Assembly (NCBI RefSeq): GCF_016464625.1
Contig: NZ_JAEAGO010000003.1
Span: 248,001-312,000 of the forward strand
Direction: 5' to 3'
DNA: 64,000 bases
From: Penaeicola halotolerans
Lineage (GTDB): Bacteria; Bacteroidota; Bacteroidia; Cytophagales; Cyclobacteriaceae
The stretch's first letter is position 1. Each line of letters begins with the position of its first letter. The notes under the pieces were generated by a model. That model saw only the letters and a program-made list of their open reading frames with translations. It was not told the origin of the DNA and ran no database searches. The position numbers and the translations under genes are program-made. Of this stretch, positions 52,255-61,380 are shown one piece after another.

Positions 52255-53354
52255 TTCAGTAAGGGGAGTTGTACGATAAATGAATTATTGTCTTGACTTA
52301 TGATTGGGGTCTTATCTGAAATCAGGGAATATCTTTTTACTATATTCTCTAAACCTATACCTGAAGATATGGGGTTTTTCAATAAGGGCTTAAGTTCATT
52401 ATATACTACTAAATAATCCGTACTTAGAGAGTATATCTTTACTTGCAAGGGAGAATCCTTGTCTACTTTATTATGCTTGACAGCATTTTCTATTAGGATT
52501 TGTAATGATATAGGAGGAAGTTTTAGACTCATCTGCTCTTCAGACACTGAAATTAAAAAATCGACTCCCTCCCCCATTCTATTCTTGAGTAAAAAAAGAT
52601 AAGATTCAATAAACTTCATCTCTTCCTTTAATGTAATTAACTCCTTCTTGGAGTTAACTAACAGATAACGATAAAGCCTAGCAAAATTTTCACTGTATTG
52701 ATACCCCAAACTTTGATCCTTTAGGATCAGTTCAGACAATACACTTAAATTATTAAACACAAAATGAGAGTCAAGTTGTAAACGTAAAGCAAGTAGCTCA
52801 GTTTGGGCAACCAACTGTTTACTCTCAGCAGCCTTGGTTTTATATTCTGCCGCTGTAATGATCTCTCTCCGCCAGTTAGAAGATAAGAAAACTACCGTAT
52901 TGACCATACTCACTATCAACGACAAGAATATAACTGATAAAAAATAGTATGCATAAACCTTATCCTCCCTCTTAGGAGCTTGATCATCAACTTGAATATT
53001 AAAAAGTATCATTAAAAGATAGGTGACGAAACCATAGATAAAAAGTAAAAGTATAGTGGTAAATATTTGTATGATCGTTTGAATTATCCAACGCTGAATA
53101 GGTTGAAGATGCCATGGCATTACATTATTCATTCTACGATCTATCCATTGAAACAGCTCAATAATTAAGACACATAGGATTAAGGAAGTAATTATATCAA
53201 ATACAGCATTAACAGGATATTGATCAAAATAATGCTTATTGTATACTTCTGGGAAGTTTAAAAAACCTATAAATAAAAGACCAAAAAAAGTAAGCAAAAT
53301 CAAAAGAATCTTGCTTACTTTCTTCTTGATGAATTGAATCATTTTAAATGTCAT
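52251..53354 (-). CDS. LytS-like sensor histidine kinase
   Basis: A 367-residue membrane kinase with about four N-terminal helices, then a coiled coil and a His_kinase domain. DSHFVFNNLSVLSELIL holds the phosphoacceptor His, and LQILIENAVKHNKV the N box of the ATPase. There is no periplasmic sensing domain of any size, so the membrane helices or the co-encoded barrel probably supply the signal. It lies 32 bp after the PorT-like gene. Confidence 0.92.
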   Translation of the reverse strand: MTFKMIQFIKKKVSKILLILLTFFGLLFIGFLNFPEVYNKHYFDQYPVNAVFDIITSLILCVLIIELFQWIDRRMNNVMPWHLQPIQRWIIQTIIQIFTTILLLFIYGFVTYLLMILFNIQVDDQAPKREDKVYAYYFLSVIFLSLIVSMVNTVVFLSSNWRREIITAAEYKTKAAESKQLVAQTELLALRLQLDSHFVFNNLSVLSELILKDQSLGYQYSENFARLYRYLLVNSKKELITLKEEMKFIESYLFLLKNRMGEGVDFLISVSEEQMSLKLPPISLQILIENAVKHNKVDKDSPLQVKIYSLSTDYLVVYNELKPLLKNPISSGIGLENIVKRYSLISDKTPIISQDNNSFIVQLPLLK

Positions 53355-53386
53355 ATGACTATTCGCATACTAAGTACCTAATTACA

Positions 53387-53947
53387 CTAAAATCTTAGAC
53401 CTGCGGAAAGCTGAAAGACTCTATTGCTTACATCTGCATCAGACTTAATATCATTCAGACCATGATTATATCTCCCCTGTATAAATAAAGGCCCAAGTAC
53501 TCGAAATGTTATCCCACCAGCTACAGAAATATCATAATTACTAGAATTGTCAAGAGTAGGCTCATTCTCTTCATCCCACAAATAAGATAACTGAGGGCCT
53601 AAATCTATTGATAACCTATTAGGAATCAGGTAGAATTTCGCCATTACTGGTACAGAAATATAACCTAATTTATTTTTAAAATTTCTTGTAGCATCTTCAA
53701 ATGATATATTTGCTCCCGTTGTGGAATATAAAATCTCAGGTTGTATTGAAAACTTTTCAGTAAACCCAAGTTCTACAAAAAGTCCTGCATGATAGCTAGT
53801 AATACTTTCGGAGTCAAAAACAGCACTTGATCCATTAAATCCTGCAAAGTTTACTCCTCCTTTTATCCCAAAGTTGAGTCCTTGAGAACAACTTTGCAAA
53901 ACTACAACCACTGTCAGTAACAATGTCAAATAAATTGATTTTCTCAT
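53387..53947 (-). CDS. PorT-like outer-membrane beta-barrel protein, first gene of the LytS/LytR operon
   Basis: About 186 residues from ATG at 53947 (MRKSIYLTLLLTVVVVLQSC). The longer frame starts inside the -7 box found here, so it is unlikely. The signal sequence ends at LQSCSQ, which could be a lipobox or an ordinary cleavage site. The mature part (GLNFGIKGGVNFAGF; FSIQPEILYSTTG; FIQGRYNHGL) follows the outer-membrane beta-barrel pattern of PorT-like proteins. Co-transcription with a kinase and a regulator suggests a linked surface-sensing unit. Confidence 0.82.
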   Translation of the reverse strand: MRKSIYLTLLLTVVVVLQSCSQGLNFGIKGGVNFAGFNGSSAVFDSESITSYHAGLFVELGFTEKFSIQPEILYSTTGANISFEDATRNFKNKLGYISVPVMAKFYLIPNRLSIDLGPQLSYLWDEENEPTLDNSSNYDISVAGGITFRVLGPLFIQGRYNHGLNDIKSDADVSNRVFQLSAGLRF

Positions 53948-53971
53948 TTTTTTTGATTTTTGATTGAGTTG

Positions 53972-54002
53972 CAAACCTATTCTCTCTTATAGGGTGTCTC
54001 AA
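53972..54002 (-). promoter_or_regulatory. Promoter of the PorT-LytS-LytR operon
   Basis: On the minus strand TTG (54000-54002), 20 bp, then TAGGTTTG (53972-53979): both elements of the Bacteroidota promoter at the usual distance. The expected start of transcription lies about 18-20 bp before the ATG at 53947. Confidence 0.7.
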
Positions 54003-54387
54003 TGAAAAACCTATTGAAATGATAAAAATGATCACTGAAGTGCTAATTCCTTAAATCGGATATCTATCACTGATATACCAAGTTACCGCCTATAAAGACC
54101 ATAATTTCAAGAGTCCTTCTATTGTACTTGTATTTGAACATCTATATTTTATCCATACTGAGTTAGCTAAACTTAGTACAAAGACTACTGTATATTGATC
54201 ATAGGATACCTACAAGATTGACTACGTATAATCATTGACACATCGAGACATGGCCAATGTCAAGAGCAAATTCTAAATATCTATCTCCGGAGAAACCTAA
54301 AGCAGCTCACTGTGTCATTTAAGTCACTTCACTAACAATTTTCATCATATCAGTAAGATCTGAGCTTTCCTTGAAAACTTAGAAAGT

Positions 54388-54395
54388 TAGGTTTG
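54388..54395 (+). promoter_or_regulatory. -7 box before the 54.4-kb secreted-protein gene
   Basis: TAGGTTTG fits TAnnTTTG and lies 36 bp before the ATG at 54432. A TTG exists only 14 bp upstream, shorter than usual, so this is weaker than the opposing promoter. The remaining 457-bp gap (53975-54431) shows no other feature. Confidence 0.35.
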
Positions 54396-54431
54396 TAAAC
54401 TTTAAATACTCAATAAGAAAACCTATCAATA

Positions 54432-54950
54432 ATGAAATCCTACATCAAACCTATTTTGAAAATCAATATTTTGATTCTCTTATTTTTGGCATTGAGCGTT
54501 CACTCATATGCTCAGTCAAGTAAAAAAAACTCACCTATAACAGTTGACTATGGCTTATTCAAAACCAAATACTTATATGAGAACCATGTATTTGAAAGTC
54601 CATATGCATTGCAGATCCCATTATTGGAAATTAAGGATGAAAACATTACAAGAAATTTCAACAGATTTAAAAAGAATGCAAGAACTACTAAAATATTAAA
54701 GTTTGTAGCCTCCGCGATCTCACTTTACGGAATTTCAAATCAAGACAATCTTCCAAGCGAAGTCTATTGGTCAGCCCTTGGTGCATCAACTGTCGCTTCA
54801 ATATTTTTTGACATTAGGGCTTCGAGATTTTTAGACAAAGCCATAAGGCGATACAACAATCAAATAGTAGCGCCAGAAATCGGCTTTCAATTTGAAAACT
54901 TTCCGAATGGCAATGGAATGTTGAAATTTGGAATCACTCAAAGATTTTAA
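54432..54950 (+). CDS. Secreted protein of unknown function
   Basis: A 172-residue protein with a signal peptide (ILILLFLALSVHSYAQ). The mature part has no family I can name: LYENHVFESPYALQIPLLEI, then a basic helix (NRFKKNARTTKILKF), two short hydrophobic helices around residues 90-125, and an aromatic C-terminus GITQRF as in outer-membrane proteins. It stands alone between the two-component operon and repeat locus B. Confidence 0.7.
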   Translation: MKSYIKPILKINILILLFLALSVHSYAQSSKKNSPITVDYGLFKTKYLYENHVFESPYALQIPLLEIKDENITRNFNRFKKNARTTKILKFVASAISLYGISNQDNLPSEVYWSALGASTVASIFFDIRASRFLDKAIRRYNNQIVAPEIGFQFENFPNGNGMLKFGITQRF

Positions 54951-55130
54951 AGATTAGATATCAGAAGCTATTTCACTATTCTACCTCATAATTACCCAAA
55001 ACATTATTTGGAATTTCTCTCATAACTAATTCCTTCTTACAAAAGACCCCTCCGAAATTCGCTGTTTTTCAAACATTCTGATTTGTCTATTTCTCATATT
55101 TCATGGTACTTTTCACCATGATTCTGGGTA

Positions 55131-55376
55131 GATACTTGGGGGATGGTTGGGGGGATACTTGGGAGATACTTGGGGGATACTTGGTACATAGTTGGGCATT
55201 AAGGCTTTGACCAGGCGCATAAAGCGCATAAAACGCATAAAGTGCAGAAAAGCGCAAAATACGCATAAAGCGCAAAAAGTGTCGAAATGCGCATAAAACG
55301 AATAAAGCGCACAGAACGCATAATCCGCATAAAACGCAAAAAGTGTATAAATGTGCAAAAAGCGCATAAAACGCAC
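55131..55376 (+). repeat. Composite 11-bp and 9-bp periodic array (locus B)
   Basis: 55131-55197 is six 11-bp units near GATACTTGGGG (one has 12). 55215-55376 is eighteen 9-bp units near RCGCATAAA, mostly in exact phase. One stretch reads AAAAGTGTCGA, also present in locus C (minus strand, 37860-37870). The long open frame of Phe-Met-Arg and Phe-Cys-Ala repeats on the minus strand is a by-product. Confidence 0.82.
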
Positions 55377-55402
55377 GTTCAGTTGGAGGATTGGGTGTCA
55401 TT

Positions 55403-55515
55403 CCCCATCTTGCTCACCATACGGCCAAGATCCGTTCTTTGACATGTTGAGTAAGCACATCGTCCTTCGTTTGCAACGAGGACGGCCGAGACAGGCGTTT
55501 GTAAGGCCTTTTGAA
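55403..55515 (+). repeat. Conserved ~113-bp intergenic block, copy B
   Basis: Nearly identical to 47970-48085, with few substitutions up to the GGCGTTT tract. The hairpin CGTCCT-n-CGTT/AACG-AGGACG (55461-55484) is kept; the terminator-like stem seen in copy A is degraded here. It follows the 9-bp array directly, as in locus A. Confidence 0.75.
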
Positions 55516-55534
55516 CAGGAGCAGGATAGGGTGC

Positions 55535-55634
55535 GTCATCCTCTCGTTTGTTTAGAAACATCTAGCGACCAGCTAGCGCTATCCGTTCAGAAGCGAGCTA
55601 CTCCGAGATCCCTCGTTCCTCGGGATGACAATGC
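55535..55634 (-). repeat. Dispersed repeat R2, copy near locus B
   Basis: Read on the minus strand it runs GCATTGTCATCCCGAGGAACGA...GAGGGATCTCGGAG...AACAAACGAGAGGATGAC, matching 37414-37513 through most of its length. Both copies lie on the same side of their periodic array in the array's own orientation. The 300 bp to 55962 also hold a GGCCTGCCTCCT motif shared with the 37.4-kb copy. Confidence 0.65.
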
Positions 55635-55779
55635 AAGCATGCTACATTTCAATACAGATACTTCATACTGTTAACAATTATTGAAATGCTGGTTTGATGT
55701 AAAATGCCCTTTTTGTCACCCTCCCTACAGGAGGCAGGCCATCCCTGCGGGAGGTAAATGCGATTAGCTGATTATAAAA

Positions 55780-55809
55780 GAGACGCCATGAATGGACGTC
55801 TCTACGATT
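55780..55809 (-). repeat. Diverged copy of the CGTAGAGACG palindrome
   Basis: AGAGACG...CAT and ATG...CGTCTCTACG form an imperfect stem of about 10 bp. It is the inverted counterpart of the palindrome at 37336-37362. Confidence 0.45.
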
Positions 55810-55962
55810 ATTCCTGCATTCCTGGCATTCCTGTTTCGCGCCTGCCAACAGGCATTCAACGCTTTTCTCACACAAACGTACTACTCTGAAATTCCCAACA
55901 GAACACTTCCTCTCCCATTACGTAAACACAGAAAGCTTCAGTCGGCTACCTAAAATCAGCTT

Positions 55963-56583
55963 ATGAAACCATACATCTTAGCAATACTCCTCTTGAATGG
56001 CATCCTTTTTTCAACGAAAGCCATCGCCCAGTCCAACTATGCCCCTGGCTATGTCGTTACTCACCAAGGAGATACCCTAAGAGGGGAAGTGCGAGACCGC
56101 AAATCTCAAGTCTTCAATACCACCCCCTACCAAAAAATAAGGCTAAAAGGCCATGGCCTCTTTCCAAAGAAATTCTCAGCCAAAGACATCAAAGCCTACA
56201 AGCGAGGAGATGACCTGTACCATAGCATCTGGATCAAACTGAGAACCGAACGCCTGAAAGCTAACTATGATAGCCGCCCAGGTCTAGGTAAGCCCCAGTT
56301 TATGAAAGTTATCCTATCCGACTACCTAAGCCTCTACGAATGGGAACAGCCCAGTGGGGATAATTCAGATCCAATCTATGTTCCATTTTTCAAGCGGGAA
56401 GGTGAAGACTACCTCGTGAGAGCCACTCAAGGATTATTCGGTTTGAAGCGACAAAACTTGGAAGCTTATTTCCAAGACTGTCCCCCACTCCAAGCCCAGA
56501 TAAAAGCCAAAGAAATCAATACAGCTTTTGACGTAGCGGTTTATTATAATGAGTATATCAAAGACCGTAGGGCTAAAAATTAA
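55963..56583 (+). CDS. Secreted protein of unknown function
   Basis: A 206-residue protein with a signal peptide (LAILLLNGILFSTKAIAQ). The mature start NYAPGYVVTHQGDTLRGEVR is a pattern seen at the start of many Bacteroidota exported proteins, and the rest is basic and hydrophilic (FSAKDIKAYKRGDDLYHS, then FFKREGEDYLVRATQGLFGL). No catalytic motif is visible. Followed by a small basic ORF in the same direction, 64 bp away. Confidence 0.75.
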   Translation: MKPYILAILLLNGILFSTKAIAQSNYAPGYVVTHQGDTLRGEVRDRKSQVFNTTPYQKIRLKGHGLFPKKFSAKDIKAYKRGDDLYHSIWIKLRTERLKANYDSRPGLGKPQFMKVILSDYLSLYEWEQPSGDNSDPIYVPFFKREGEDYLVRATQGLFGLKRQNLEAYFQDCPPLQAQIKAKEINTAFDVAVYYNEYIKDRRAKN

Positions 56584-56647
56584 GAAGCATTTTGGCTAAC
56601 ATTCCTATTTTTCTTTGAGTTATGAGGGAAGTTAAACCGATCCCATC

Positions 56648-56836
56648 ATGCCTAAAAGAACTTCTGTCAATGATGTCAAGCAACTAGAAGACTTGGACAA
56701 CCTCCACGAGATTGTGAAGGACAAGCGAAATGATAAACGCGCCTCTGCCAAAAAAGAACGTAGAAATAGGCACTATGTCAAGCTGCTCATCAAGCAACAA
56801 ATCAAAGGATTGGAAGACGAGGATTATGATAGCTGA
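56648..56836 (+). CDS. Small highly charged protein, 62 residues
   Basis: A short gene starting MPKRTSVNDVKQLEDLDNLH, then a run of Lys, Arg and Asp (VKDKRNDKRASAKKERRNRH) and an acidic tail (LEDEDYDS). Probably helical and possibly nucleic-acid binding, judged only by charge. It has a normal start, similar composition to neighbours, and an orderly place after the secreted-protein gene; still, it could be a spurious frame. Confidence 0.5.
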   Translation: MPKRTSVNDVKQLEDLDNLHEIVKDKRNDKRASAKKERRNRHYVKLLIKQQIKGLEDEDYDS

Positions 56837-56851
56837 TAGCAGCCTCAATAG

Positions 56852-57934
56852 TTAAAAAGCTTCCCCAAAAGTCAAGTAAAATCTAAAATCTTCCCCAGGC
56901 GAGTGCGCCAAATCCAATCGGATATTCAGTAAAGAAGTCTTGCTCAATTGGTACCTAAAGCCTAGCCCATATGTTAGCTTAGTCACTGAATCAGACATAT
57001 CCCCCAGCGATTCTGTGACCGTTCCCACCCCTGTAAAGAGCACATAGCCCCAGCGCTCCCAAACTTTTTGGCGATAGTCCACTTGTCCTGCATAGACTTG
57101 GTTATCTCGGTATTTACCCTCAAACAAGCCTCGCAGGAGGCGATTACCTCCCAGCTGTGGCAAGGCATAAAAGGGTACATCTCCACGACTGCCTTCTGCA
57201 TAAAACTGCCCCACAAGCGTTCGAGATTTTCCCAAGCCATATACGCGCCTGGCATCTAACATCCAGCGATCATACGTATAATCACTCCCTAAAAAATCAG
57301 TATAAAATTGCCAGCTTGCAGCCAAATAGCTGCCCTTGGTAGGATAAAGTTGGCTATCCCGATCATCATAGGTGATCAATGGCCCTAGTCCACTAATGAC
57401 ACCTCCTGTCACACCTAAGACGCCCTGTACCAACTGACCTGAAGGATCTGGCCTTAGATCTTGAAAATCATCCATCCAATAGCGAAGCCCACCGTACCAG
57501 TTGCCTATCAACTTATGCAAATAATCTAAGCGCAGCCTCGGATAAGTGACTTCATAGACTTCTCGTTCCTCCTCCGGCACGACTTGGTTTCCTTGTCCAT
57601 AATAGTAGTAGACGTAGCGATACCAACCCAGTTCACCTGCGAGCACATGCTTATTTTCATTGGTAAATATCCGCCAACTGGCATAAGTCAAGAACTGATC
57701 TTCCAAGGTATAGGCACCTCCTACAGTTGCTTGACTCTCATAAGTACTCGTGTCCGCCCCTAGTCTAGCGCTAGCTACTGCCCCAATACCAAATGCCCAA
57801 CTCGTCTCTGGCGTGCTATAAACGATAGGCAGCACAGCCCAAGAAAATGGCTTCGCTTGACGCGTAGTATCTTGTTGAGCAAATAATGAGAAACTATAGC
57901 CTAAGAGATATAGTATGAGGTAAATTTTCCGCAT
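56852..57934 (-). CDS. BamA/TamA-type outer-membrane barrel without POTRA domains (paralog 1)
   Basis: About 360 residues from ATG at 57934 (MRKIYLILYLLGYSFSLFAQ, a signal peptide); a longer frame begins 19 codons upstream but lacks a signal. VLPIVYSTPETSWAFGIGAV begins a 16-strand Omp85-like barrel, and QLGGNRLLRGLFEGKYRDNQ is the conserved loop-6 region. No POTRA domain precedes it, unlike BamA. It shares the YSTPETSW/YAPETSW start and the loop-6 motif with the protein encoded at 60197-61345. Confidence 0.85.
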   Translation of the reverse strand: MRKIYLILYLLGYSFSLFAQQDTTRQAKPFSWAVLPIVYSTPETSWAFGIGAVASARLGADTSTYESQATVGGAYTLEDQFLTYASWRIFTNENKHVLAGELGWYRYVYYYYGQGNQVVPEEEREVYEVTYPRLRLDYLHKLIGNWYGGLRYWMDDFQDLRPDPSGQLVQGVLGVTGGVISGLGPLITYDDRDSQLYPTKGSYLAASWQFYTDFLGSDYTYDRWMLDARRVYGLGKSRTLVGQFYAEGSRGDVPFYALPQLGGNRLLRGLFEGKYRDNQVYAGQVDYRQKVWERWGYVLFTGVGTVTESLGDMSDSVTKLTYGLGFRYQLSKTSLLNIRLDLAHSPGEDFRFYLTFGEAF

Positions 57935-57983
57935 AGCGAAATATACGTAGGAATGCAGAGATATAGTCCGCATCCACAAAAAA

Positions 57984-58009
57984 GCCTCCAAAACAATTGC
58001 TTTGGAGGC
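57984..58009 (-). terminator. Terminator of the CocE/NonD hydrolase gene
   Basis: A perfect 9-bp stem (GCCTCCAAA with TTTGGAGGC) and 8-base loop. On the minus strand it is followed by TTTTTTG, 27 bp after the hydrolase stop: a strong intrinsic terminator. Confidence 0.85.
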
Positions 58010-58035
58010 CTCCTGATCAGATCACATAATGACCA

Positions 58036-59916
58036 TTATTTTTTTATAATCATCGGCAGGCTGATGCTGCTAGGATGCTTTGCAGAATGGTGAATCGTAT
58101 TGGTCGCCACCACACCCGTAGTCTCATCATAGGTATTGCCACCCGTATTCATATTACGATCAAATCTTGGGAAGTTTGAGCTAGAAACTTCTATACGGAT
58201 ACGGTGCCCCTTTTCGAAATAATTGGAAGTAGACATAGGCGTCATATTGACTTCATAGACTTTGCCTTTTTCCATCCATACTTCTTTCTCATAGCCTTCT
58301 CTATAGCGAACACGCTGTATGGTTTCATCTAGATTATAAGCTGTGCCATCAGGATACACATCGATGATCTTGATCGTCAAGTCTGTGTCCTTCACATCCG
58401 AGGAAAGAAAGAGTTTAGCCTCGATAAATCCACTCACCTCCACACCTGCTTCCAGTGGCGCTGAAGTATAGACAAGGATATCGTCTCTGAGTTCCATTTC
58501 CTGCTGATCAAAGGCACCCCCTTGGATCGCATTGCCTGTACAGCAGACATTGCCTCCATTAGAAGTTACTGGATCCATTGGGTCGTATTGAAAAGTATCA
58601 GGATTGTCTTTAGATGGTCGCTTCGTGCTAAGTGTACCATCACCCAACCTGCTATTGGCTTTACCTTTACTATCTAGGTAGTAAGTCACCATCTGCGTTT
58701 CCGCAGGAGGCCATGTATCGGCACTCTGCCACTTATTAGCTCCCATGGTATAGTAGCGCACTTTAGGCATTTCATTTTTGGTCGCATTTTCTTCTCCTTT
58801 GAGCCAAAAGTCAAACCATGCATAAGTCAGCTCCTCATAGTTAAGCCGAGCATCTCCTACTGAGCGCTCTCCTACGATCGTATTTTCAGTAGCTCGAGTA
58901 TAAGCACAATGCAGCGTAGGAGCGATCACCAAATACTGATTGTCTCTTACTTTAGGATCTTTCGCATTGGCTCTGATATGATTGTACATGGCGAGGTTTG
59001 GGCTAGTCGATACATCATACCATGACACAAACCAAAAGCTTGGTTTCTCAAACTCCATATCATCATGGAAAAGACCACCCTCATACCACTTAGGATCATT
59101 AGGCTTTCTAGTGATCATTTCCTCATAGATTCCTTGAGGACCATTGACATTTTTGATGATATCTTGAATAGGCAAATGACTCAAACCTTCTTTCCAGTCT
59201 ACCCTAGGGTATCTAGGAGCCATGTCATAAAACCTTTGAAGTCTTTGTAGATCTTCTTGCGCGATACCTTCTGGCAAACGGGGCGCCATTGGATCATGCT
59301 GCGTACTGTATAACCAAGTGGTAAAGAGCATCTGGCCAGCACCTCCACGGTACCAGTTGCCTTGCTCATAGTAATTACCTATACGACCTACTCCTGCGCC
59401 AAATGCCTGTGGAATCAAGGCAGCATGTGCTGGATGATCCATCGCTGCGACAGCCATCTGCCACTCTGCGGTCGAGCTACAACCGATAGTACCGATCTTG
59501 CCATTGCTCCAAGGCTGCTCTGCCATCCAAGTGAAGGCATCATAACCATCCGTCAGTGGCGTACCGAGGATATCCCACTCTCCCTCAGAAAAGAAGCGTC
59601 CTCTTTCATTTTGCACCACATAGGCATAGCCTCTCTTCACTGCCTCCAGGGCGGTCTGCATGGTACGCGTGACCAGCTCTCCATCACGGTAGCTGTTGAA
59701 ATTATAGGGAGTACGGGAGAAAATGATCGGAACTGGCTTGTCACCCTTAGGTCTGTAGATATCTGTAGCCAACCTGACACCATCTCTCATCGGCATCATC
59801 ACCTTTTGATCGACTATCGCGATCTCTTCGAGCTGCGCTAAGATACTTTTCTCTTGAGCACTCACTGTCACCCAACAAACAGCGAGCAACAGCAGTAAAG
59901 TTACTTTTTTCATCAT
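58036..59916 (-). CDS. Secreted CocE/NonD family hydrolase (X-Pro peptidase-like)
   Basis: About 626 residues from ATG at 59916 ([20 protein letters not shown], a signal peptide). The alpha/beta hydrolase half begins [20 protein letters not shown], with the nucleophile in [15 protein letters not shown]; the second half is the X-Pro dipeptidyl-peptidase C-terminal beta-sandwich. The family cleaves acyl esters or dipeptides, for example cocaine esterase and alpha-amino acid ester hydrolase. It is monocistronic between two related barrel genes. Confidence 0.9.
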   Translation of the reverse strand: MMKKVTLLLLLAVCWVTVSAQEKSILAQLEEIAIVDQKVMMPMRDGVRLATDIYRPKGDKPVPIIFSRTPYNFNSYRDGELVTRTMQTALEAVKRGYAYVVQNERGRFFSEGEWDILGTPLTDGYDAFTWMAEQPWSNGKIGTIGCSSTAEWQMAVAAMDHPAHAALIPQAFGAGVGRIGNYYEQGNWYRGGAGQMLFTTWLYSTQHDPMAPRLPEGIAQEDLQRLQRFYDMAPRYPRVDWKEGLSHLPIQDIIKNVNGPQGIYEEMITRKPNDPKWYEGGLFHDDMEFEKPSFWFVSWYDVSTSPNLAMYNHIRANAKDPKVRDNQYLVIAPTLHCAYTRATENTIVGERSVGDARLNYEELTYAWFDFWLKGEENATKNEMPKVRYYTMGANKWQSADTWPPAETQMVTYYLDSKGKANSRLGDGTLSTKRPSKDNPDTFQYDPMDPVTSNGGNVCCTGNAIQGGAFDQQEMELRDDILVYTSAPLEAGVEVSGFIEAKLFLSSDVKDTDLTIKIIDVYPDGTAYNLDETIQRVRYREGYEKEVWMEKGKVYEVNMTPMSTSNYFEKGHRIRIEVSSSNFPRFDRNMNTGGNTYDETTGVVATNTIHHSAKHPSSISLPMIIKK

Positions 59917-60196
59917 AAGCTTAGTTTTGGAATTTCCTTTCACAAAATATCATATTAATCTGAATAAACTAAGGCAAATTTTATGAACGATACTTATAAG
60001 CTTTCAAATCTTGATAATGATGCATAAACCTTGTCCGTTAGTGCTATGCTAAGATGTTTAATGGAGTGATAAAGTGAAAATCTTATTCAAAGCCATGATT
60101 TAATGTGTAGCCATTAAAAATATTTGAAATAATATGCCCCACGATCGCAACTATCTCCTATCAAAAAGCATTAATATAGCTGAAATTTATACCTAG

Positions 60197-61345
60197 ATGT
60201 CTACACTTCGTCAATGTGCCTTACTTTTTGCAGTATTGATCCTCAGCAGTTTGCACCATCATGCCTCTGCACAAAGCTTTGCCAAGCGCTATATCAATAG
60301 CATCATCAATGACACCAGTGATATCTCTAAACCTCAATTTCTGATTTATCCTACCCTAGCTTATGCTCCAGAAACTAGCTGGGAGATTGGTCTTTCCTCG
60401 CTTTATGTCTACTATCAAAATAGAGACACGACCAATCGACTTTCTGAGATCAGTGGTTTTAGCTTTTTTACGCTAGAAAATCAATATGGCTTTTGGTTTG
60501 AGCATGCGCTCTACAGTGACCAAGACAAGTGGTTTTTCTTAGGGGATATCAAGATTCAGAGCTTTCCTATCTACTATCATGGCATAGGCTATGATACACC
60601 ATCCGACTACCTAGCTTTGGTAGATGCCAATCAGATTTTGATCAAAGAGCGTGTGCTGAGAAAGATCAAAAAAGACTTCTTCATCGGCTTAGAACTAGAC
60701 TACCAAAGGATGCGTCAGGTGAACTTTGAAAACAGTGCGTCTGCCCCCTCAGATTTCCCCCTTCCACTAGGTGCTCAGGGTTCTACTAATTTCGGTGTAG
60801 GCTTAGGCATAGTCTATGACAACAGACACAATGTACTCAATGTCAGAGATGGCTTTTTTGCGGAGTTAGGCTTTTTGAGATATAGCGATGCACTGGGCAG
60901 TACATTCAACTTTAGCAATGTATTCTTCGATACGAGATACTTCAAACCCGTCAGCAAACGGAATGTCTTTGCTGCGCAGATGATCGGTCAGTTCAACTCC
61001 TCTGGCACGCCTTTCAACCAACTTGCGCTCTTGGGCGGAGAAAGTATGATGCGTGGCTACTACCTCGGCAGGTACAGAGATTTCAATCAAATAGCTGCTC
61101 AAGCGGAGTTTAGAATGCTTCCTCTTCCCCTAGGCTTTACCAATAGAATTGGAGCAGCGGTATTTGCTAGTACGGGCAATGTATTTCCTTCTTTTGACCA
61201 AGCCTCGTTCAATAAGATGCTTTATTCAGGTGGAGCAGGCTTGCGCTTTTTACTATTTCCAAAAAAGGACATCTGGACGCGATTGGACTATGCACTCACC
61301 TCAGAAGGTTCTGGCTTTTACCTCTTCATAGGCGAATCATTCTAA
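60197..61345 (+). CDS. BamA/TamA-type outer-membrane barrel without POTRA domains (paralog 2)
   Basis: A 382-residue protein with a signal peptide (ILSSLHHHASAQ). FLIYPTLAYAPETSWEIGLS and LALLGGESMMRGYYLGRYRD resemble the barrel encoded at 56852-57934 at the same positions, and both end in an aromatic residue (IGESF, FGEAF). It is probably an outer-membrane transporter or surface protein of unknown cargo. Followed by a strong bidirectional terminator. Confidence 0.85.
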   Translation: MSTLRQCALLFAVLILSSLHHHASAQSFAKRYINSIINDTSDISKPQFLIYPTLAYAPETSWEIGLSSLYVYYQNRDTTNRLSEISGFSFFTLENQYGFWFEHALYSDQDKWFFLGDIKIQSFPIYYHGIGYDTPSDYLALVDANQILIKERVLRKIKKDFFIGLELDYQRMRQVNFENSASAPSDFPLPLGAQGSTNFGVGLGIVYDNRHNVLNVRDGFFAELGFLRYSDALGSTFNFSNVFFDTRYFKPVSKRNVFAAQMIGQFNSSGTPFNQLALLGGESMMRGYYLGRYRDFNQIAAQAEFRMLPLPLGFTNRIGAAVFASTGNVFPSFDQASFNKMLYSGGAGLRFLLFPKKDIWTRLDYALTSEGSGFYLFIGESF

Positions 61346-61378
61346 AAAAGACCGCCCGATACGCTCAGGCGGTCTTTT
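61346..61378. terminator. Bidirectional terminator between the barrel and DUF2490 genes
   Basis: A perfect 11-bp stem AAAAGACCGCC/GGCGGTCTTTT with an 11-base loop. A and T runs inside the arms serve both strands. Confidence 0.88.
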
Positions 61379-61380
61379 GA

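Noticed and set aside
55087-55401. Overlapping open frames rich in Phe, Cys, Ala and Met-Arg
   Set aside because: Several frames of the same 9-bp array are open at once, the mark of a repeat rather than a gene.
58036-59943. Longer N-terminus of the CocE/NonD hydrolase
   Set aside because: The nine extra residues (MKGNSKTKL) precede a normal signal peptide that begins at MMKK, so the inner ATG is preferred.
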